64,000 bases of DNA from Candolleomyces eurysporus (taxonomy: Eukaryota; Basidiomycota; Agaricomycetes; Agaricales; Psathyrellaceae), in contig JANBPK010000730.1 in assembly GCA_027579435.1 (NCBI GenBank), positions 330,509 to 394,508 of the forward strand, read 5' to 3'. A model generated the notes under the pieces. It was given only the letters and a program-made list of their open reading frames with translations, had not been told where the DNA came from and ran no database searches. The position numbers were made by a program, and so were the translations under genes. Below, piece after piece: positions 56,901 through 64,000 of the stretch. The first letter of the stretch is position 1; each line of letters opens with the position of its first letter.

Positions 56901-57408
56901 GCTGCGCGAAAGTCCTGGAAAGCAGCCAGGTAGTTGTGTCTTCATTTTCGAATATCTTTGTCTTCAATAGAGCCGCCGTCTGCTCTCGTAAATCGATCGA
57001 GACGTTAAGGTCGTCGAGTTGCTTGATGTCCATGTACCTCCGTTCGAGCGCAATTGCAAGCGCCAGGGAGCCTGCTATTCGACAGGGGGATGTTTCTGGG
57101 AACTGCAGAATCGAGCTTCGAATACTCTCCAAGGTAATGTTTGGGTTGCTCATAAGCAAGCCAAAACATAACGGCGTTCCGACACAGCGGCAAGTTGCTG
57201 CATCGAGTAATTTTGGCGTCATTTATCGTGCACAGGAGAGAGATAGATACTCACTAGTGGGAAGGGCTTCTTGAAGGTCGATTGTAGAATATGGATTTGA
57301 GTTGCTACCAACAGCCTCAGCTTCCCCCATCCTTCCAACTTCGTCCCCTTCGGCAAAGTGGATTCCTTCTCCAAGATCGGTTGATGTCTGTTGAGCTGAA
57401 TTAGACAT
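53940..57408 (-). CDS. CHAT-TPR protein 2 (CHAT/caspase-like protease)
   Basis: Large minus-strand gene. Exon 1 starts MSNSAQQTSTDLGEGIHFAE and ends at a GTGAGT donor (about 57,255). The long central region has TPR-like repeats (SLALAIALERRYMDIKQLDD, LARALHSRFKLTKHVEDLER, LGEALNSRFTVSGDIIDIND, SALVLRFGDTKDRADITEAI) and a helical linker (AERVDKALQYLEKGRGVVW). After the last intron the CHAT domain reads HRIWWCPTGPLASLPLHAAG, catalytic HLACHG, catalytic FLSACETSVGD, VGTMWSIQDTHAPRVAEEYY, end WVPYVHFGL. One N beside an A run (56,211) breaks the frame; removing one base there restores it. It lacks the C2-like N-terminal exons seen in CHAT 1. It is probably a self-activating protease controlled by a partner; the partner is unknown. 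Confidence 0.9.
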
Positions 57409-57674
57409 GATTCAGCAGGCTTAGTTCTTGGTTCTCGTCGGATGAGTATGGGACAGGTAGAACCGACAACGACGCGTATGTCTGGTTGAGGCTAGTAAAC
57501 AATCAGTACGACAGCGTTCCCGAGTTTCACTAAAGAAACACGTACCAATGTGAGATGTTTGAATCCACCACAATGTACCTATGGACTCGGAGCGTTTCCA
57601 GGGAAGCGAGAATTAGCTCTAATGTGACCCTGCAGTTGTCGATAGCACTGCCGCCGGGTTCGGCTTGTAACATG
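57409..57674. other. Region upstream of CHAT gene 2
   Basis: Promoter side of CHAT gene 2 (minus) next to the inner edge of the right inverted arm. No other gene seen. Confidence 0.5.
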
Positions 57675-57679
57675 GGCAA

Positions 57680-58860
57680 ACAATTCCTCTTGCAGGTCAG
57701 CTAGTCAAGATTTCCATTCTTCCCACTGCCTGCTGCGGCCTCAGAGCAACTCGATGCGCCGTTCTGCAGGCTTTCTTTCTCCTTAACTCCCTGGATCTCT
57801 TCGAAATCACTTGATCTGACGAACGACGGACCGGGTATTGTGGCAGGCGTCGCTGCAGGTACCGCACCCGACATTAATCCATCGACCAAAGCCGGTCCTG
57901 GGATGAGAATGGGATACATTGGGAGCCGCATCTGACTGGATATGCTGTAGCCGGGATTTCACCATCCTCGTAAGTCTTTTAATTGTGTTCTGCACTGTTC
58001 TCGCCGTGGGTAGTAGACGTGCATGGCCTCGTGGATTGCATATGGAAGCACAGTCGGTACGGTTGGGTGCTGGCCTTTCCTGCTGGAAACGGCGGTTCGA
58101 TTACTATGATCAAGGGACCACACGAACACACCGCAGCAGAGGCCAAGGCTGTTGTTTTGCATCTCTTCCCCCATGCGACGATGGTCAACAGTTGACCCCC
58201 GCCTGGTCTTCTGCCCGCTCCCCCTGACTCTGTATACGAAGGCTATCGCGCTCATCTCTTCCTTTTGACTAGCTATAATGAAAACTCCTAGTGCCAACTC
58301 CGTGCAACAGAGCCGTTGAATATATCGCCGCTGCCGCGCTTTCTTCCATCTGCAAACAGAACCATGGCATGAGTGGCATAAAGGTCTGTCATCCATCGCT
58401 GTATGTCCCAACGTGCGCTTCCTGACCTGAAACTCTCCCCTCTATATTTTTTCTCTCGATTCCCCGAATGTGCTTGATCAACTCGGTTGCTTGTATCATC
58501 AAGCTCGACTCACCTCATCTTGCCCTCCTCGCCGGCGATTCTTTCGACCTGAAGCAACTCCATCTATACGACATCCCCCTTTCATCGGTCACCTCGTTAC
58601 CGTCGCCTCTATCTCGGCGCTCTGCTACTTTACGGAAGAGGCTTTTCATCCGTGCACAGGCACGTTAGCAGTTGGTCGGTGCTGAACTACACAACACGTG
58701 GACACCTCGCCAGATGTGGCCCAGGGGGTGTGTCGAGGACAAGGATGTCTTCATGTCTGCGGAATGGCATCATGCCTCGAGGTTTTAATACCTTTCCGGC
58801 GTTTCACCTTGCTCTCGATTGGAAATGTCGGAGCTTTTACAATGTATTAATTTCTGATTG
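57680..58860 (+). other. Conserved block upstream of the right ULD gene; gene structure not resolved
   Basis: Counterpart of 13,550-14,715. Short plus-strand open segments such as GPHEHTAAEAKAVVLHLFPH (about 58,113-58,172) and FTEEAFHPCTG (about 58,632-58,664) are conserved, but here SIHKQDHGM-like sequence is frame-shifted and NSQPPSG is interrupted by TGA (about 58,193). The right copy therefore looks more decayed than the left. Confidence 0.5.
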
Positions 58861-59092
58861 AATGAATAGAACGAATAGCTCAGTCAGTCACTCTTGGCCT
58901 CGTAAACAACTTCGAGAACACTCAGTTAGTCTTGCGGCGGTGCGAATCATCCTCGACCCTCGATCTATCAGCGACTGCGCATACCTACTGGCTGCCTCGT
59001 GCCTGATAGGCATCCGCCGTCACAGATAGTTGCCCTTGCTTACACTTCGCCCAAGTCTCTCTTCTCCCCCAACCATTGTACGTCTTTTCGAC

Positions 59093-59911
59093 ATGCCGGT
59101 CGATCGTACTCGCACTCCGTCTAAGGGCAAGGGCAAGAGCGCGCGCGTAGCCTCTCCGTCGACGATGCGCCGAGGGTTCCTGCGTCAGGGCAAGAATATT
59201 GGCAGTTCGCCTGGCGGCGAAGAGCGTGAGTCTCCATTCATTCGTCCACGTCGACAGACTAGTTCACAAGGTTACGGCCACTGCTAGAGCCTGAGCCTTG
59301 CGGCCCTCAGATGTTTTCACAAAGCAGCAACTTCTCCATCGGCCACGGAGCGACATTCAACAACGTGGCAGGAAACTTGGTTATCAATCATTACGCCGCT
59401 GTGCAAGGTAAGACCTTGCTCTTGTATGAACTGTTGCTAATGACCATGGAAGCGAATCGACTGTTCAGTGGGAGGCTTCCCAAAACCGTGGGCTACAGTG
59501 AAGCGAACGCGTTGACAATCACGGATGCGCTAGACGAAACCTTCACCCTCCCTTTGTCGATTGTGCGCAGATACGAGGTGGGACGAGATCTTCCATTATT
59601 TCCGTCTATTGTTTCTGACCCAGACGGGGCACAATCAGGACTTACATCGCATCTTGGTCGGTCATTTCAGAGGAAAGGTAGGCGAGGAGCGTGTCATCGA
59701 GAAGCGGTATTGCATTGCAGGAGCAAGCAATGGAACATTAGTCGAGGCTCAGGATTGGGAGTCTGTGGTTACAGCAGGTGAGGCATTGATTATGAGCATG
59801 CTGGTGAAGCGGAAATGGGTCGAAGATCTTGCAGAAACTTGTCCGAAATGTGGAAAGACGGAACTTGGGACGTATTTGGACCAAGGGTGGCTTGTTTGGT
59901 GCGTAGCTTGA
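59093..59911 (+). CDS. ULD-type ubiquitin-like domain protein, right copy (231 aa)
   Basis: Exons 59,093-59,225, 59,288-59,577 and 59,639-59,911. The introns match the left copy (GTGAGT..CTAG; GTGGGA..CAG with CTGAC branch). It starts MPVDRTRTPSKGKGKSARVA, has a single MRRGFLRQGKNIG segment (two in the left copy), then SNFSIGHGATFNNVAGN, ITDALDETFTLPLSIVRRYE, DLHRILVGHFRGKVGEERV, and CPKCGKTELGTY to GWLVW. Both copies keep an intact frame and identical exon lengths for exons 2 and 3. The ULD fold may bind partners as ubiquitin does; the CxxC pair near the end could bind a metal. The role in the cell is unknown. Confidence 0.82.
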
Positions 59912-60290
59912 CAAGTTTCGTCTTGATCAGAGGAGAGAGTGCTGAGTATGAAGTTGCAGTCGACGATGTCGAACTCGGTTTACACTACCTTCCAAGCCGG
60001 TGTACGAAGGTAGCGGGCCAAGCAAGGAAGGCCATGAAATGATACATTTTCGTCATCTGAGAACCAGCGAGATCAAGGTGGGCCAACTGTTGAGCTTTCC
60101 GAGATGCCATTGAGACTGATAAGCCAGCGGCGTATTGTTTGCCACTTGGTCATCGACCCTGCGGAATACGGGATCTCGCTGAATCATCTTGCATTCGTCC
60201 GGATTGGTTTGTGTGGTTCCGCGGATAACACATATGAACAATGTTGATTGCAACCGTTTAGACATGGCAGATGGTAAGTCGATTTGATTG
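59912..60290. other. 3' region of the right ULD gene
   Basis: Homologous to 12,030-12,410 in the left arm. No separate gene supported. Confidence 0.5.
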
Positions 60291-60295
60291 AATCT

Positions 60296-60660
60296 AATAG
60301 TTTCTTGCCATTCAGCTCATCTGTTGTATAATTGGTAAGTCTGCTTCCTCATGAACCTGAATTTCTTGCCATTCAGCTCATCTGTTGTATAGGAGGTAAG
60401 TCTGCTTCCTCATGAACCTGAATTTCTTGCCATTNAGCTCATCTGTTGTATAGTTTGTAAGTCTGCTTCCTCATGATCCTAAATTTCTGGCCATTCAGCC
60501 CATCTGTTGTATAGCAAGTAATTCTGCTTTCTCATGAATCTGATTTTCTGGCCATTCAGCTTATCTATTGTATAGAAAGTAAGTTTGCTTCCTCATGAAC
60601 CTGGATTTCCAGCCATTCAGGTCATCTGTTGTATAGGCAGTAAGTCTGACAATCTTGGGT
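60296..60660. repeat. 61-bp minisatellite, right array (six units)
   Basis: Six units with GTAAGT (once GTAATT) at 60,335, 60,396, 60,457, 60,518, 60,579 and 60,640, an exact 61-bp period. The three bases before each are ttg, gag, ttt, caa, aaa, gca; all differ, and none matches the left-arm triplets cga, ctt, tat or gaa. An N at 60,435 lies in one CAG. Confidence 0.88.
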
Positions 60661-60992
60661 CAATCCACCTATCCCAGACCCATATCCTGGCACGTCAAGA
60701 AGTGTGTAGCAACTCCCCTGCCTTCAAAATTTTCTCATCTATGCTGTGCCACAGTCGAAGAAGTACAGGAGTGAAGAGAACACTGAGCATGCCTAATACA
60801 CAATCTGCAAGAGCCTGCCATGTGTGTTCCCTTTTCTTCACTTAAACATCTACTGTTCCTCCCTCTGCATCACTCTGACTTATTCATTATATCAGTCCTC
60901 AAATTCAATTAGTTCATGCTTCTCCTTGCATTCACAGCTGGCCTGTCAAGTAGCTGTGCATTTCACTACCTATCTATTAGATCTGGTTCCTG

Positions 60993-61383
60993 CTGTGGGG
61001 ATCGCTAGCGCGCTGCACGCGCACATGCCCGCCATTACACAAGTCCCAATTAGGGGGATCGCTTCCCTAATCGAGACACGGCCTCCTCTATTCTCTCTTA
61101 TCAACTCCTGTCGCCCCAAGCGAGCTCCGAAGGCATCGCACAGGACGACGGAGCTCTGCAGGACTCAACTCCTGACCGGGAGTCGAGGTCCCCGAGCTAT
61201 TTCATATGTTTATGACTTTGTAGCTTTGTATATGTATTGTACACTCAGGAGACGAGGTCGGGGAGTCGGATTCTTCCTCCATCTTCTTCTCTCCCTCTCT
61301 ATCTAAACTCGACACAATAATATCGTATTTTTGTTCTCGTTCTATCTATCGTGTTCCACCCTATGCCAGCACTACGGCTTACG
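60993..61383. mobile_element. Possible solo LTR
   Basis: A segment starting TGTGGGGATCGC and ending CTTACGACA (TG..CA ends) has LTR-like layout: GC-rich 5' part, pyrimidine-rich CTCTCCCTCTC and an AT-rich 3' part. It lies within a stretch present only in the right inverted arm, so it is an insertion relative to the left arm. Flanking 5-mers (CCTGC and CCTTG) are similar but not identical, so a target duplication is not proven. Confidence 0.4.
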
Positions 61384-61579
61384 ACACCTTGCGAGCCATC
61401 TGGGTTTCCCCCTTTCATATTCACGAGAGTTTAGCTCTCTACACTGCATTCATGTTTCATTTCTATCATTCCTTTTTCACTTTTTGTTTCATCCTTCCTG
61501 TGTACTTTTGTTTTGGATGTATTATCTATTCACCATATTGTGCTATATCTCTTAATTTGTCTGTACTCCAAGTATTTGA

Positions 61580-62020
61580 GTCCTCTACTTATGTATTGGC
61601 CCATTCTCAATTAAACACCACACCATTCTGAAAATGTGATAGACCGCCAGTGATGGGAGATGACACATGTTGTGTCTATGCACAAGTGGTGTCACTTGTG
61701 ACTGGGTTTTAATTTGACAGACTACCTGCCTACATGTACCGTCCTTGCAATGATTTTGAATTCCTCTCTCTCTCTCTTCAACTTGCACCCTGATCATTCA
61801 AGTGTTACATAATTAGCATAGGTCTTGGAATTGCAAATGGAAGACTTGACAACTTGAATGTTTCCAGAAGCAAGCTAGTGGAACATCACCTGAACAATCA
61901 CTCCCAACTCAACCAGCAACATCAAAGCATAACCGATTGATTATCCCAAGGGTAGACAAAACAAAGCAAAAAAAAAAACAAATAATCAGAAAAAGAAATC
62001 AAGTGCTCAATGCAGGTGAT
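61580..62020. other. Intergenic, AT-rich, no gene supported
   Basis: Beyond the inverted arm. A (CT)n run near 61,766-61,780 and a poly-A run near 61,968-61,979. No frame with a domain. Confidence 0.55.
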
Positions 62021-62024
62021 TAAC

Positions 62025-63872
62025 AAAGTTACTTGTGCATGTAACTTGTTCCCTTACTACTTTAACTTTTTATAACTTTTCCAGCCCAACTAAATTTTGC
62101 CCTGACACATTTACTTCACCTCAACATTCAAGTTAGACCAAGTTAGAGCATGTTAACTTAAGCCAAGATCAAGCTACATACAAGTTAGCACAAGTAAACT
62201 TGAGCTGTATATTCTCTTTTTGCAAAAAGGCCAAGTGCAAAACAAAGGAAGTACAAGGGGGCATACTACACATTGATTGTCAAAGATGGAAATGAGGTGC
62301 TGTCAGAAAAAGGGTAGGGAGTTCAATGACATGTTGCTGCTGTATACATAGTAGTAGTAGTACATGTAAACATCCACTTTGTGTTCAACGTTGTTTGGTA
62401 GATTCAATCTTAGTGTTGTTTCAAGTTTTGGGTATTGCCATTGTCAGTTGAAATTTGGCATCAGTTTAGTGCTAGCGCGGCCTTCAACAGAAACATCCAA
62501 GCATTGTTGGGGTCCAATGGTAAGCAAAAAAAATAGTATAAATCTGGTTGAAGGACCCTTCTTTCTTGAATGCTCATCTGACGGTGATCTGGTCCCTTGT
62601 CCTGTGTGGGGAGTGTACCAACTCTGAGCAGAATATCGGTTCACTCACCCTATTTTCTTTCAGCCCGCTTAGCTGATTCCATCGCCCATTCAGGGTCCTT
62701 TATTTCCTCATGCGGATGGTTTTTCTTGTGGACCATTCTCGAATATCCGTAGGATATTGCAGTTGCCAGGCAAAGGCCAGTTGGACTCGCACTTTGTTTG
62801 TACACCAAGCATGTACACATAAACCGGAACACCTTGTATACCCTTGAGACAGATTTGAGAGGACATCTTACCTTTTCCCCTCCATTCATTCGGACTTGAG
62901 CAGTCATTTCGTTTGTTTCAATAAAAATTTTCCTGCCTCCTGTTGCCATCAATCTCGTCTATATTTAGAATTATCTCAAATACACTCGTTCCACCCTCTC
63001 ACACATCGAGCAATCAGGTATCGGACCATTGCTGTCTTGAGCCCTCCTCCATCATCTATTTTCTTCCTTCTTACACTGAACCATCTCTCACACCTGCAAT
63101 GAGATGGTCATGCCAGCGTCACAGCCATGGGAATGGGTATAGGCTTAGTTGGCATACAGTTATTGTCCTCCTCCCTGTTTTTTGCCCTTAAATCAAGGTC
63201 CAGTAGCTCAAAGTCAGACACATGTTAGCGTCAAGTAACTCAAGTTGATCCAAGTTAAAAACAAGTTAACTTGTAGTTAAAATACACTGTTAACACAAGT
63301 TAACATTTCTGCGTCGGCATGGTCGTTGATTTATACGTCTTACTCAAATCATGTATAATCAAATGAGGCGTTCTGTGGCTGTATCCAGAGCTATATAAGA
63401 TATTGAACCAATTTCCTGGGTGTGTTTGATCCTCTGACTCCTCAGAAATGACTTATTTTTCCGGCAGTTAGTCACCGAGAAAGTTGCAGAGGGATGATTT
63501 AACTAGGAAGCAGCAACCTCTTATTCTTCGATGCGACATTCAATGGCCAAGATCACCTCCTCTATGAGTAATCACACTGTATATATGAGTAAAATTTGTG
63601 TGATTTCATGTTTGAGTGACGACACCAGAAGAGCGAGCCAGATCAACAGAGGAATTGATATTCTTTGACTCCTCAAACATAATAAGGGTCAAAGAACCAC
63701 AGATCTTGTAGCTACAGACCCTCTATGAGGTGGCATTATGGATATATCTCACCAACACCGGCGACACGTTCACTTGGCTGGTTGCGTGGAAAACGACCAA
63801 TTGTAGCCACATCAGAGACCCTAATTTGCAGCCGGAAAGTTAGATAAAGTTACTTACTCAAGTAACTTTATT
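62025..63872. repeat. AT-rich block bounded by AAAGTTACTTG palindromes
   Basis: A left edge AAAGTTACTTGTGCATGTAA (from 62,025) and a right edge palindrome AAAGTTACTTACTCAAGTAA (from 63,846) bound about 1.85 kb. Repeated CAAGTTAAC and AAGTTAACTTG motifs occur inside near 62,130-62,210 and 63,225-63,310. This could be a degenerate DNA transposon. No transposase frame seen. Confidence 0.35.
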
Positions 63873-64000
63873 TACAGTCCTCAATGCCAGCGTATAAAGC
63901 AAGCAAGCACGTAAGCGCGGAAGAGCGTGCGTAGTAAAGAGAAGATAGTGAAATCAGACGAACAACGGCCATAAAAGAAAAGTGTTCCGACATTAAATCG
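63873..64000. other. Window end, no gene
   Basis: A short AAGC repeat at about 63,897-63,909, then unremarkable sequence. Confidence 0.5.

Larger units (their letters stand above)
57675..61580. repeat. Right arm of the large inverted repeat
   Basis: Reverse complement of 10,920-14,715 with indels. It includes the unresolved block, the ULD gene, the minisatellite and an AT-rich edge. It is longer than the left arm mainly because of an insertion of roughly 450 bp at about 60,940-61,440 that contains an LTR-like segment. Confidence 0.85.

Noticed and set aside
57959..58411. 150-codon minus-strand open frame in the right arm
   Set aside because: It is opposite to the conserved plus-strand segments and the matching left-arm frame is broken.
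59521..59640. Frameshift in both ULD genes before the DLHRIL segment
   Set aside because: A GTGGGA..CAG intron with a CTGAC branch point joins the frames exactly in both copies, so no frameshift is needed.
60296..60660. CRISPR-like array
   Set aside because: Regular 61-bp repeats, but the variable part is only three bases and the organism is a fungus; this is a minisatellite.
1..64000. tRNA, rRNA or bacterial-type operon features
   Set aside because: No tRNA T-loop with matching acceptor arms, rRNA core sequence or Shine-Dalgarno-led gene runs were seen by eye; a tRNAscan run would settle the tRNA question.

Overview
The window is nuclear DNA from a filamentous basidiomycete, most likely an Agaricomycete. 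Evidence for this is: genes split by introns of about 45-65 nt with GT-AG ends and CTRAY-type branch points; several CHAT-TPR, NACHT, ULD (ubiquitin-like), MYND and G-domain proteins of the kind expanded in mushrooms; no bacterial-type operons; and single N calls, some at fourfold-degenerate codon sites, as a dikaryon consensus could give. No tRNA, rRNA, CRISPR or intact transposase/reverse transcriptase gene was seen. The species cannot be named from sequence alone.

Layout. (1) 1-9,800: four diverged direct repeats (about 1.6-3.1 kb). Each carries an intact three-exon minus-strand gene for a tiny charged protein of 65-72 aa, plus remnants of a second minus-strand gene for a putative single-pass membrane protein. 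A 269-bp TA-flanked MITE sits in a duplicated exon of repeat 2. (2) About 10,920-14,715 and 57,675-61,580: two arms of a large inverted repeat. Each carries a ULD-type ubiquitin-like gene and a 61-bp minisatellite. The arms bracket about 43 kb. (3) Between the arms, left to right: a broken acyl-CoA ligase fragment; a multi-pass membrane protein (17.6-18.9 kb); an intact acyl-CoA ligase (21.2-23.8 kb); CHAT-TPR gene 1 (25.7-29.7 kb); a small Pro/Tyr/Ala-rich protein; a MYND-finger protein (32.2-34.9 kb); a single-pass membrane protein (36.5-38.5 kb); G-domain GTPase 1 (40.6-41.7 kb); a decayed CHAT gene (42.6-43.5 kb); a NACHT NTPase (44.9-46.9 kb); G-domain GTPase 2 (49.9-51.0 kb); an uncharacterised acidic protein (51.8-52.9 kb); and CHAT-TPR gene 2 (53.9-57.4 kb). 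(4) 61.6-64 kb: AT-rich, repeat-like, no gene recognised.

How it fits together. Two apparently active CHAT proteases, one CHAT pseudogene, a NACHT switch ATPase, two tandem GTPases and two ULD proteins within 50 kb look like a fungal innate-immunity or self/non-self gene neighbourhood. That role is inferred from families, not shown by the sequence. Direct duplication (GTPase block), inverted duplication (ULD block), pseudogenisation and minisatellite change all show fast local turnover. The best candidate for something undescribed is the tandem family of 65-72 aa proteins at 0.1-8 kb, whose reading frame, splice phases and promoter layout are kept in all four copies although surrounding DNA has decayed.
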